From: an uncultured bacterium
Lineage (GTDB): Bacteria > JAAXHH01
Assembly (NCBI GenBank): GCA_913051705.1
Contig: CAJXCW010000026.1
Location: 1-32,275 of the forward strand
Length of the DNA: 32,275 bases
Reading direction: 5' to 3'
Shown here: positions 23,001 to 29,669 of the stretch, piece after piece
Numbering within the stretch: the stretch's first letter is position 1
Layout: the number at the start of each line of letters is the position of its first letter
The notes under the pieces: generated by a model
What the model was told of the DNA's origin: nothing
Databases searched by the model: none
Seen by the model: the letters and a program-made list of their open reading frames with translations, nothing else
Made by a program: the position numbers and the translations under genes

Positions 23001-25770
23001 AGGGGTGTCGGGCTCCGGTAAGACGTCTCTTGCCCTTGATACGATCTACGCTGAAGGCCAGCGGCGGTATGTGGAGTCTCTTTCCGCCTATGCAAGGCAG
23101 TTTCTGCAGCAGATGCAAAAGCCGAAGGTGGACCACATTACGGGGCTCTCGCCGGCCATTTCCATTGAACAAAAAGCCGCCGGCAGGAATCCAAGGTCTA
23201 CCGTCGGCACCATCACGGAAATATATGAGTACCTCCGTGCCCTCTATGCCCTGATCGGCTTACCACACTGTCCCCAATGCCGCATTCCCATCGGCGTCCA
23301 GACGGCCAGTCAGATTGTGGATCGTATTCTGGCCTTGCCGGAACAGACACGGACGACTTTGCATGCGCCAATGGAACCCGATGGAGCAGAGGGCTATGAC
23401 GCCCTGCTGGACCGCGCCCGCCGCAACGGCTTTGTCCGAATACGCATCGATGGTGAACTGCATCGGTTGGATGAAGACATTCTGATCGATAAACGCCGAA
23501 AACACGAAGTATGCGTTGTGGTGGACCGCATTGTTATCCGGAAAGGGACGCAACAGCGGCTGGCAGATTCGGTTGAGACGGCCCTGGAACTATCGGGAGG
23601 ATGGGTGATTGCCGAGATCCAGGAGCGGGATGCCGATCAGAGTCGTGATGTCCGTTTCAGCCAGCATTACTCCTGCCCATCATGCGGCGCAAGTTATGAA
23701 GAAGTGTCTCCACAAAGCTTTTCGTTCAACCATCAGACCGGCATGTGTCAGGAATGCGAAGGCCTCGGCATGCAGCCCGGTATTGATCTCAACCTGCTGA
23801 TCCCCGATCGGTCGAAATCCATCCGTCAGGGAGCCCTGACGGTCTGGTGGGACCGCCCCATAGCATCGCATCCGATACTCGATATGCTCGAACTTGTAGG
23901 CAAAGAATACGGCTTTTCACTCGATACTCCCATCGAATCAATGACCCAGGAACAGCTTCAGGTGATCCTGCATGGTAGTGGCCTGTGGATCGGGGTGGGG
24001 AATAAAGCGAAAGGAAGAAAAAAGATGGGGCAACCTTCCTCTCTTCCTCTCCTACAATCATCCTCTCTTTCTTTCCAATTCCGTGGTATATTTCCCACCG
24101 TTGAACTCGTCGCCAGGTACGCCAATCAGTTTTCCGAATTAGGGCGTATGCTTCAGCCTGTATCCTGTTCAGCCTGCGGCGGCGGACGTCTGCGGCCGGA
24201 GAGCCTGGCGGTGACGATCAATGATTTGTCCATCGCTGATCTGTGTACCCTGGCAGTAGATAAGGCCCTGATATTTGTTAACCGGATTACGCTGTCTGCT
24301 GAACAGGAAAAACTGGTCGGCGAGGTCCTGATGGAGATACGAAACCGACTTCGGTTTCTGGCTGATGTGGGGTTGGAATACCTGGCCCTGGACCGTCGGG
24401 CCCCGACCCTGTCCGGCGGTGAGGCGCAACGTATTCGATTGGCCAGCCAGATCGGTTCCGGGTTGACCGGTGTGCTGTATGTGCTCGACGAGCCGACCAT
24501 CGGACTGCATCCCCGTGACAATCGCCGACTCATTCAGGCGCTGCTCAATCTGCGCGACCTGGGAAACACACTCATCATGGTGGAACATGATCGGGATACG
24601 CTCGAACAGGCTGACTATCTGGTCGATTTCGGCCCGGGCGCCGGGACCCATGGCGGACGCATCGTGAGCGAGGGAACGCCCAAAGCGGTCCGTCGGAATA
24701 AAGACTCTCTGACCGGCCGTTATCTCAGCGGTCGATTACAGATCGAAATACCGGAAACACGCCGTAAACCGGGGCGCAAGAAGCTACGCATTCTAGGGGC
24801 ACGGCAGAATAATCTTAAGAATATTGATGTAGCCCTGCCACTCGGCCTGTTCATCGGTATCACCGGCGTATCCGGCTCCGGCAAGAGTTCGCTGATCAAT
24901 GATATTCTGTATCCGGCACTGGCTTCCAAGCTGCATCGATCCCAACTGAATCCCGGTCCCCACGATGAAATCGAAGGGCTGCAATACCTGGATAAAGTGA
25001 TCAATATCACCCAGGCGCCCATCGGCTATTCACCGAGGTCCGACCCGGCCACCTATGTCGGCGTCTTTGATCAGGTCCGTGCTCTGTTCGCCCAGACGCC
25101 GGAAGCGCGCGTACGCGGCTATAAATCACGGCGGTTCAGCTTCAACGTGCCGGCCGGCCGGTGCGAAGCCTGTCAGGGACTCGGCGTACGTAAAATCGAA
25201 ATGCACTTTCTCGCGGACGTGTGGGTAACGTGCGAGGAATGTCGGGGCAAGCGGTACATGCAGGAAACACTCGAAGTTACCTACAAAGGAAAGACCATCG
25301 CCGATACACTCGAAATGACCGTAGCCGAAGCGCTGGCGCATTTCGAAAATGTGCCCAAATTAAAACGCATGCTGCAAACGCTCTACGACGTCGGCCTGGA
25401 CTATATCCACCTCGGCCAGTCCGCCATCACCCTGTCGGGCGGCGAGGCACAGCGTGTCAAACTCTCTAAGGAACTATCGCGCCCCGGCACCGGCAAAACG
25501 ATCTATCTCCTTGATGAACCCACAACGGGGTTACATTTCGATGACATCCGCAAGCTTCTGGTTGTCCTCAACCGGCTGGTAGACAAGGGCAATACGGTGA
25601 TCGTTATTGAACACAACATGGATGTGATCAAAACCACGGACTGGATTATTGATCTCGGCCCGGAGGGCGGCGACCAGGGCGGTCATATTTCAGCCACCGG
25701 GCCGCCTGAAGAGGTGGCCGCCTCCCTTTCTCATACCGGACGTATTCTGGCGGAAGAACTGGCCCGGTAG
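20017..25770 (+). CDS. uvrA: Excinuclease ABC subunit A, tandem fusion of two UvrA copies
   Basis: 1917 residues, about twice a normal UvrA (~940). UvrA finds DNA damage and loads UvrB in nucleotide excision repair. Copy 1 covers residues ~1-950 and copy 2 ~966-1917. Four ATPase P-loops G-V-S-G-S-G-K occur near residues 33, 643, 996 and 1617. Four L-S-G-G-E-A-Q-R signatures and four V/L-L-D-E-P Walker B blocks are intact. The zinc modules are present in both copies, for example CEACQGNGATCVEMDF and CEACQGLGVRKIEMHF. So neither copy is obviously dead. Copy 2 has a low-complexity stretch (residues ~1327-1355) where copy 1 has the segment after HGLGYKRLTF. Fused double UvrA is known from Chlamydiae. 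A good promoter precedes it. Confidence 0.95.
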   Translation: MPKPSITIKGARVHNLKNVSLELPKNALICFTGVSGSGKSSLAFDTLYAEGQRRYVESLSAYARQFLGQMQKPDVDQITGLSPAISIEQKASGFNPRSTVGTITEIYDFLRVLYARIGTPHCTQCGKEIGAQTREQIVSRILTLPEGSRLHMLAPVIQGRRGEYKDLFEDLLKQGYLRARVNGDIVNLSDNPGLDRNMRHTIEVVTDRLVIRDGIKTRVLDAVEGALHLSNGVVMVNVEDSEGNRSDLLFSTQYACTQCGLSYEEPTPQLFSFNSPQGMCPTCHGLGTMMRFEPELVIPDPKKSINEGAIKPIGRIPNLWKRHFLEGAADHMGFTLDTPWEKLTGKQKEALLHGLGYKRLTFTFRNGRGGEWSHKDRFRGVITDLEKRYHSLKSKRHKADLEQYMAIGLCDGCQGDRLKPEALAVTLNRLSITDLCHLSVEEVHHFFQSLTLTEAQQYIAEEALKEIRARLDFLLNVGLNYLNLERTAPTLSGGEAQRIRLASQIGRGLVGVLYVLDEPSIGLHPRDNGRLLDTLRLLRDQGNTVIIVEHDEETMWAADHLVDFGPGAGIKGGEIVAEGLPKNVAANKKSLTGQYLSGKKTIPIPAIRRPVNDRWVEIIGATQNNLKNVHAHLPVGVFTCVTGVSGSGKSSLINDILYAVLARELNRARIEPGAYQKIKGSEHLDKVIDIDQTPIGRTPRSNPATYTKVFDNIRSLFADTPEAKVRGYKPGRFSFNVKGGRCEACQGNGATCVEMDFLADVWITCPVCDGKRFDRETLEIKYKGHAIADVLGMDVQEALDLFKPIPSIARILKTLHDVGLDYIKLGQPAPTLSGGEAQRIKLAKELCKRSTGRTLYVLDEPTTGLHFEDITHLLNVLHAFVDAGNTVIVIEHNTEVIKTADWIIDLGPEGGEGGGRIIAEGTPEEVAAVAESYTGQILSQVLSGQRLQIDQPARKNNISAAKDGHIREITVRGAREHNLRDLQVTIPRDRMTVFTGVSGSGKTSLALDTIYAEGQRRYVESLSAYARQFLQQMQKPKVDHITGLSPAISIEQKAAGRNPRSTVGTITEIYEYLRALYALIGLPHCPQCRIPIGVQTASQIVDRILALPEQTRTTLHAPMEPDGAEGYDALLDRARRNGFVRIRIDGELHRLDEDILIDKRRKHEVCVVVDRIVIRKGTQQRLADSVETALELSGGWVIAEIQERDADQSRDVRFSQHYSCPSCGASYEEVSPQSFSFNHQTGMCQECEGLGMQPGIDLNLLIPDRSKSIRQGALTVWWDRPIASHPILDMLELVGKEYGFSLDTPIESMTQEQLQVILHGSGLWIGVGNKAKGRKKMGQPSSLPLLQSSSLSFQFRGIFPTVELVARYANQFSELGRMLQPVSCSACGGGRLRPESLAVTINDLSIADLCTLAVDKALIFVNRITLSAEQEKLVGEVLMEIRNRLRFLADVGLEYLALDRRAPTLSGGEAQRIRLASQIGSGLTGVLYVLDEPTIGLHPRDNRRLIQALLNLRDLGNTLIMVEHDRDTLEQADYLVDFGPGAGTHGGRIVSEGTPKAVRRNKDSLTGRYLSGRLQIEIPETRRKPGRKKLRILGARQNNLKNIDVALPLGLFIGITGVSGSGKSSLINDILYPALASKLHRSQLNPGPHDEIEGLQYLDKVINITQAPIGYSPRSDPATYVGVFDQVRALFAQTPEARVRGYKSRRFSFNVPAGRCEACQGLGVRKIEMHFLADVWVTCEECRGKRYMQETLEVTYKGKTIADTLEMTVAEALAHFENVPKLKRMLQTLYDVGLDYIHLGQSAITLSGGEAQRVKLSKELSRPGTGKTIYLLDEPTTGLHFDDIRKLLVVLNRLVDKGNTVIVIEHNMDVIKTTDWIIDLGPEGGDQGGHISATGPPEEVAASLSHTGRILAEELAR
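24035..24074. repeat. Octamer array inside the second UvrA copy
   Basis: CTTCCTCT, CTTCCTCT, CCTACAAT, CATCCTCT, CTTTCTTT in phase, preceded by a purine-rich run (from about 24008) that could partly pair with it. It encodes a Ser/Leu-rich linker (PSSLPLLQSSSLS) absent from the first copy. The frame is kept. Confidence 0.6.
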
Positions 25771-25897
25771 GAGGAAATAGGATCGGACAAGTTCGGGCCC
25801 GCAGGCTTCACGAGTCATCCATACTATCCCCGCTTAATTTTGCGGACGTCCATGGTACGCTAACAGAACCCAGCATGTTTAACCTTGTTTTATAGTA

Positions 25898-25926
25898 TTG
25901 ACAGGCACTTTTTAATATGGTAGACT
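25898..25926 (+). promoter_or_regulatory. Sigma-70 type promoter upstream of the redoxin gene
   Basis: Perfect TTGACA at 25898-25903, a 17-base spacer, and TAGACT at 25921-25926 (4 of 6 to the -10 consensus). It lies 56 bases before the ATG at 25983. The 212 bp between uvrA and this gene hold nothing else recognisable. Confidence 0.6.
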
Positions 25927-25982
25927 TACTCAAAATCCGATACCCGCAAGGCGAATACTTAAACCTGTGAAAGAAACTTTTC

Positions 25983-26580
25983 ATGCTAAAGCAACATGCA
26001 ACGCTATTCGGAGGATGGTTGTCTGCATTCATAGCGATGGTCGCGCTGTTCATCGTCGCACCGAATGCAGGCGCTGCTGATTGGGGGGGCCGAAGTCGGC
26101 ACAGAAGCACCGGGATTTAATCTGAAAGATCAAAACGATCAGGATGTTTCTCCGGATGATCTTATCAGAACAGGCCCGGTTGCGATCATATTCTTCCGCT
26201 CGGCTTCCTGGTGACCTTTTTGTAAAAAGCAGTTGGGGCAACTGCAAACAGATCTCAAACAGTTCGAAGATGCGGGCCTTCAGATCGTCGGCATCAGCTA
26301 TGATTCGGTAGAAACACTTAAGCAATACACAGATAAAAACAAGGTCGGCTATCTTCTGCTTTCCGACGCAGAGAGCAAGACCATCGATGCCTACGGCATT
26401 CGCAATACAGAGTTGAAATCGGGTTCGCGGATGGACGGTATTCCACATCCCGGGACGTTTCTAATTGACCGGGAAGGCATTGTCCGCGCGAAACTATCTG
26501 AAGCAGGATATAAGATCCGGCATACTACGGTGCGCTTCTTGAAGCATTGCATCGGCTATCACAAAAAAAGTGAATCTTGA
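25983..26580 (+). CDS. Secreted redoxin (AhpC/TSA, thioredoxin fold), probable selenoprotein with U-x-x-C; frame break in a G7 run
   Basis: ATG 25983 opens a signal peptide (LSAFIAMVALFIVAPNAGAA). In a run of seven G (26083-26089) the frame changes; with six G it would read straight into EVGTEAPGFNLKDQ, the usual redoxin start. Then comes AIIFFRSASW, an in-frame TGA (26212-26214), PFCKKQLGQLQ, VGISYDS and the cis-Pro block GIPHPGTFLIDREG. Relatives have R-S-A-x-W-C-P-x-C, so the TGA sits at the first redox Cys and would give U-P-F-C. A hairpin fitting bacterial SECIS rules follows. Alternatively ATG 26065 starts the mature frame without a signal. It probably reduces peroxides or disulfides in the periplasm. 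If the TGA is a plain stop, this is a pseudogene. The upstream promoter and intact rest of the frame argue for a live gene. Confidence 0.7.
26212..26245 (+). promoter_or_regulatory. Candidate bacterial SECIS element
   Basis: After the TGA (26212-26214), GCAGTTG (26229-26235) pairs perfectly with CAACTGC (26239-26245) around a GGG loop. The loop begins 21 bases after the TGA and has G at its first positions. The published bacterial SECIS pattern, as I recall it, asks for a 4-16 bp upper stem, a G among the first two loop bases, and about 16-37 bases between UGA and loop. All are met. Confidence 0.65.
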
Positions 26581-26614
26581 TATCCTGATATTACACTGAC
26601 CATAGGAAAAGGCT

Positions 26615-27394
26615 ATGTCCATTTTATTTTCGGAAATGACGCGTGACGAGATTACAGCGGCCGCACCGCAGGCCGTGGCTGTGTTACCCACGGCGGCCAC
26701 GGAGCAGCACGGTCCGCATATGGCCGTGGGAACGGATATCATCCTCTGTGAAAACGTCGCTCGCCGCGCCGCAGAACGCGCCGCAGAACGTACACCCGTC
26801 ATCGTCGCCCCGATCCTGCCCTTCGGCAGTTCCTGGCATCACTATCCCTTCGGCGGCACGATATCCCTTACCAGCCGGACCTTTATCATCGCCGTACAGG
26901 AAGCGCTCGAGGGGCTGGTACGCTGCGGTTTTCGAAAGATTGTCGTGCTCAACGGCCATGGCGGTAATTCAGATCATGTCGGCGTAGTCGGCCAGGATCT
27001 GGTCAACCGACTCGATCATCCGGTGACCGTTGCTACAGGCAACTACTGGGATATCGCCCGGCCCGCGCTGCTCGAGAAAAATCTGCTGGATTCATCTCTT
27101 ATTCCCGGTCACGCCGGTCGCTTCGAAACGTCCATTATGATGGCCCTGCGCCCGGACATGGTTCGGGAAGAAGGCTTAAAACGGGTGCACGATGTATCCG
27201 AGGACGATTCAGGCCTCGATGTCGACCTGACCGGCGCCGTCGTACAGGTCCATGGCACCTGGGCGAAGGGACCGGGGCATACGGACAATCCCGCCGCCGC
27301 CGATGCCGAATTGGGCAGGGCGATGTTCGAGGTCATCGCCGATGCCGTCGCCGATTTCTACTCAAACTTTGCCGGATTGCCAGCAATTCCGTAG
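26615..27394 (+). CDS. Creatininase-family amidohydrolase
   Basis: 259 residues, normal for the family. The metal-site motifs are PTAATEQHGPHMAVGTD (Glu30, His32, Asp41), VLNGHGGNSDH (from residue 111) and GHAGRFETS (Glu171). Members cleave cyclic or linear amides: creatinine, or formamides and lactams in cofactor pathways such as those of MftE and ArfB. The substrate here is unknown. AGGAAAAGG lies upstream of ATG 26615. It follows the redoxin by 34 bp on the same strand and could be cotranscribed. Confidence 0.88.
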   Translation: MSILFSEMTRDEITAAAPQAVAVLPTAATEQHGPHMAVGTDIILCENVARRAAERAAERTPVIVAPILPFGSSWHHYPFGGTISLTSRTFIIAVQEALEGLVRCGFRKIVVLNGHGGNSDHVGVVGQDLVNRLDHPVTVATGNYWDIARPALLEKNLLDSSLIPGHAGRFETSIMMALRPDMVREEGLKRVHDVSEDDSGLDVDLTGAVVQVHGTWAKGPGHTDNPAAADAELGRAMFEVIADAVADFYSNFAGLPAIP

Positions 27395-27461
27395 TTTATG
27401 AAGAACGCTGAGGACGACTTTACTGCCATTGATATATCCGTCACGTGAAGGAGCCTTACTT

Positions 27462-27638
27462 ATGCGTTTTGCCACAATTTCTGTGGTGATCATCATCCTT
27501 GCCATTGCTGCCGCTGGCATTTATCAGTTTACCGCCGATGATGTTCAGCAGGAAACGTTCGTCGGCATCCTCTTTGGGGTCTATCCCGCAATACAGGCGG
27601 CTCGGCTCGATCCCATTACAGCCCTGCGGGCCGAGTGA
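27462..27638 (+). pseudogene. Deletion scar: MacA-like N-terminus joined to MacB-like C-terminus
   Basis: 58 codons. The first part, MRFATISVVIIILAIAAAG then IYQFTADD, is a membrane anchor like that of periplasmic adaptor (MacA/HlyD) proteins. The end, GILFGVYPAIQAARLDPITA followed by LRAE, is the highly conserved C-terminus of MacB/FtsX-type ABC permeases. In normal operons macA precedes macB on the same strand, so one internal deletion of several kb would join the two in this order. GGAG lies before ATG 27462. It may still be translated as a small membrane peptide. Confidence 0.6.
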
Positions 27639-27644
27639 ACACGC

Positions 27645-28472
27645 TCATTCCTCGTCAGGGAGTGACTTGCGATACATCCAGATAATCCCCGCCATAAAAA
27701 CTAATAAGACGATAATCACCCAGCCGAATTTCCGACGTGTATTCACTTCGTCTCTGACCGCCGTAATATCCTTATTAATCTCATCAAAATCCATCTGCAA
27801 GAACTTCACCTGGGGTTTAATCGTACTGAAGGTAAACACATGAGATACCTGTGATGAGTACGTATTTTTTGCAAGTTCAACTTGCGCCTGAATAAAATCA
27901 ACCGAAACGCCGGTTGGTCGAAGGGTTTCTACCTCCTGCCTGGCATCCGAAATCGGTACCAGAGCCTGGGTCACCAGGCCTATGAATTCTTCCAGGGTGC
28001 TATCCTCGTGACAATTGTTGCATTTATCCGGAATCGCGATCCGCGTCACCTGTGGGTGAACGATTTCATGGTCGTTGTGGCAATCCACACAGTTCGGCGA
28101 GAAAGAGCCGGCAATCCCATGTGGACTGGATACATAATTCTCACGCTGTTGTTGATGGCATGTGCCGCAGACCTCAGGCACCACGGTCGAATCAAGGACG
28201 CCTAGGTACCCCGCATCGGGATTGTGCGCGTTTTCTTTTACCATTGAATTCGGTAATCCGCCATGGCAGTCCTGACATGAGACACCCTCCGAACGGTGAA
28301 CACTCCGACGCCACGTCGAGACAGGGGTCGCCATCTCGTCATCATCCAGGCTGTTATGACAAAGAATACAGGCATTCATATCTGTCCGGCTGGACGTAGT
28401 CTCTTGACTGATCGCCCGAATGGGGAGAGCGACCAGACTGAGCAGGCAGATGAGATACCATCTGCGCGTCAT
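27645..28472 (-). CDS. Membrane-anchored pentaheme c-type cytochrome
   Basis: 275 residues. A signal peptide (residues 1-22) is followed by five C-x-x-C-H heme sites: CILCH (35-39), CQDCH (66-70), CGTCH (102-106), CVDCH (128-132) and CNNCH (151-155). After these a helical region without hemes leads to a C-terminal membrane helix (about 250-267, GWVIIVLLVFMAGIIWMY). The protein would sit in the periplasm, held to the inner membrane, and pass electrons. Heme count and layout resemble the multiheme cytochromes that replace or accompany cytochrome c1 in bc-like complexes. A very strong GGAGG lies before ATG 28472, overlapping the end of the 41-residue ORF. It is in one operon with the Rieske gene. 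Confidence 0.9.
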   Translation of the reverse strand: MTRRWYLICLLSLVALPIRAISQETTSSRTDMNACILCHNSLDDDEMATPVSTWRRSVHRSEGVSCQDCHGGLPNSMVKENAHNPDAGYLGVLDSTVVPEVCGTCHQQQRENYVSSPHGIAGSFSPNCVDCHNDHEIVHPQVTRIAIPDKCNNCHEDSTLEEFIGLVTQALVPISDARQEVETLRPTGVSVDFIQAQVELAKNTYSSQVSHVFTFSTIKPQVKFLQMDFDEINKDITAVRDEVNTRRKFGWVIIVLLVFMAGIIWMYRKSLPDEE

Positions 28473-28594
28473 TCTCCCACCTCCTTATTCTCATCAGTCA
28501 GCGGGGGCGTACCATCAATCAACCACCCGGATCCGGCGAGTGCCATCTGGCCTTCCAGCCAACGACCAACACGGACGAACATACGGTTCAGCAT
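28469..28594 (-). CDS. 41-residue ORF between the Rieske and cytochrome c genes, possibly a cytochrome b remnant
   Basis: From ATG 28594: MLNRMFVRVGRWLEG, then QMALAGSGWLIDGTPPLTDE to a TGA that overlaps the cytochrome c ATG by 3 bases. The position is where a cytochrome b gene is expected in a Rieske/cytochrome operon. R-x-G-R-W-L-E resembles the very start of cytochrome b/b6 proteins (W-L-E/D-x-R), but there are no membrane helices. An AGGA lies ~13 bases upstream, rather far. It could be a deletion scar or a small leader; a true gene is uncertain. Confidence 0.4.
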   Translation of the reverse strand: MLNRMFVRVGRWLEGQMALAGSGWLIDGTPPLTDENKEVGE

Positions 28595-28670
28595 ATATCT
28601 AACCAGATCCTTATCAATACGCGATGTTAACGTTCATATCCGCACCGGTTCGTCACAACAATCACGCATT

Positions 28671-29186
28671 CTATGCGCCTACAAGTATTTTGTTGCCAAC
28701 CTCTTGAACCTTGATAGCGGTCAGTGGTCCCGGCACCGGCCCTCCGAGCTTTTGCCCCTTTATATCGAATCTTCCTCCGTGACATGGGCAGCGGAATTCC
28801 TCATCCGATTCGGCCCATTTGACCACACATCCGAGATGAGGACAAACGGCGCTATAGGCGATAAATCCATCCGGGCCATGGACGACCAAGGTCGGCCGTC
28901 CACGATATATCACCATCGTGGACGTTCCTGTCGGGAGTTCTGCGCTATCGATCTCGATTCGATTCGGCCCTTCGGTTTCAGGCGGAGGCTCAATATACCG
29001 AAGCACAGGATACGACATACATAGAAAGCCGATCCCGCCGCATGCAGCAAGACACTTTTCCAGAAAACTTCGACGAGGCTGCCTTCTATAAGATGATGGT
29101 TTAGAATGCGCAGACGGGGTGTTAGACGGCTTTGAATCGGCCGCTGTCTGATCTGAACTATCGGATAATTTGTTTTCTCTATTCAT
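28671..29186 (-). CDS. Rieske [2Fe-2S] protein (QcrA/PetC-like)
   Basis: 171 residues. The N-terminus is polar (~30 residues), then a Tat-type motif RRSFLEKC (38-45) with one membrane helix, then the soluble Rieske domain with cluster ligands in CPHLGC (115-120) and CPCHGG (133-138). The two extra Cys that form the stabilising disulfide (Cys120 and Cys135) are present, as in bc1/b6f-type Rieske proteins. It accepts electrons from quinol at a cytochrome b subunit and passes them to cytochrome c. No full cytochrome b gene is in the operon. ATG 29186 overlaps the stop of the GAF-like gene by 8 bases, so translation is coupled. Confidence 0.92.
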   Translation of the reverse strand: MNRENKLSDSSDQTAADSKPSNTPSAHSKPSSYRRQPRRSFLEKCLAACGGIGFLCMSYPVLRYIEPPPETEGPNRIEIDSAELPTGTSTMVIYRGRPTLVVHGPDGFIAYSAVCPHLGCVVKWAESDEEFRCPCHGGRFDIKGQKLGGPVPGPLTAIKVQEVGNKILVGA

Positions 29187-29457
29187 GATGGTCAGGTTCC
29201 TGGATTATCGCATAGGCGCCCGTCTTTTTTCCACGCAAGCCGCTCGTGGCCTGTACCGTCATATGGTCCTGCTCGCGATCGTATAACATCAACCCGCCCT
29301 TCGATATGGTCAGGACACCCAGAACGAGACGCAACAGCGATCTCAGTTTTACTGAAAAATCTCCGGATGAGGTGAGGGTCTCCCCGATATCACTGACAGA
29401 CGAGAGGCTGAACAAAAGGCGATCGATACGGTCCTGCGGAGAGGATAGATCAGACAT
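29179..29457 (-). CDS. Truncated GAF-domain protein
   Basis: 92 residues from ATG 29457. RLLFSLSSVSDIGETLTSSG, then LLRLVLGVLTISKGGLMLYD and VQATSGLRGKK, are the first half of a GAF sensor domain as found before SpoIIE-type phosphatases or histidine kinases. The second half of the domain and any output domain are absent. ATG 29457 is preferred to a GTG at 29565 because a promoter (29523-29550) lies between them. The gene overlaps the Rieske start by 8 bases, so it leads that operon. It may act as a small redox-operon regulator or be a remnant. Confidence 0.55.
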   Translation of the reverse strand: MSDLSSPQDRIDRLLFSLSSVSDIGETLTSSGDFSVKLRSLLRLVLGVLTISKGGLMLYDREQDHMTVQATSGLRGKKTGAYAIIQEPDHHE

Positions 29458-29522
29458 GGTGATGTAGGGCCTCGGATCGTGGTCCTTCGATGTAACTTTA
29501 CGTTTCTTATGAGGTTGAGATA

Positions 29523-29550
29523 AAGATACGAGACCTGATACCGGTGTCAA
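29523..29550 (-). promoter_or_regulatory. Candidate promoter of the GAF-Rieske-cytochrome operon
   Basis: On the minus strand TTGACA (29550-29545), a 16-base spacer and TATCTT (29528-29523). It would start transcription about 60 bases before ATG 29457. Confidence 0.5.
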
Positions 29551-29595
29551 CAGTTCTTTATTCACCCGCGGGGATACATAAACATTAATGTCGAG

Positions 29596-29616
29596 CTACC
29601 TACCACCTGCCACCCA
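29596..29616. repeat. Degenerate heptamer array
   Basis: CTACCTA, CCACCTG, CCACCCA in phase, with the same spelling as the array at 17658-17685. It lies in the intergenic space between the divergent GAF operon and PIN fragment. Confidence 0.5.
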
Positions 29617-29645
29617 CACTGACGCTTATACTTGCCAAAAGTATA

Positions 29646-29665
29646 CATATACGCTATCGTATATG
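29646..29665. promoter_or_regulatory. 8-bp palindrome just before the PIN-domain fragment
   Basis: CATATACG (29646-29653) and CGTATATG (29658-29665) are exact inverted copies around CTAT, ending 4 bases before ATG 29670. Toxin-antitoxin operators often look like this and lie here. No antitoxin gene is visible. Confidence 0.5.
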
Positions 29666-29669
29666 CAAC

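Noticed and set aside
22417-23172. Minus-strand open frame of 251 codons
   Set aside because: Antisense to uvrA with no recognisable content; an effect of codon bias.
26212-26214. TGA read as Trp or Gly under an alternative genetic code
   Set aside because: TGA ends other intact genes in the window, and the family expects Cys, not Trp or Gly, at this position.
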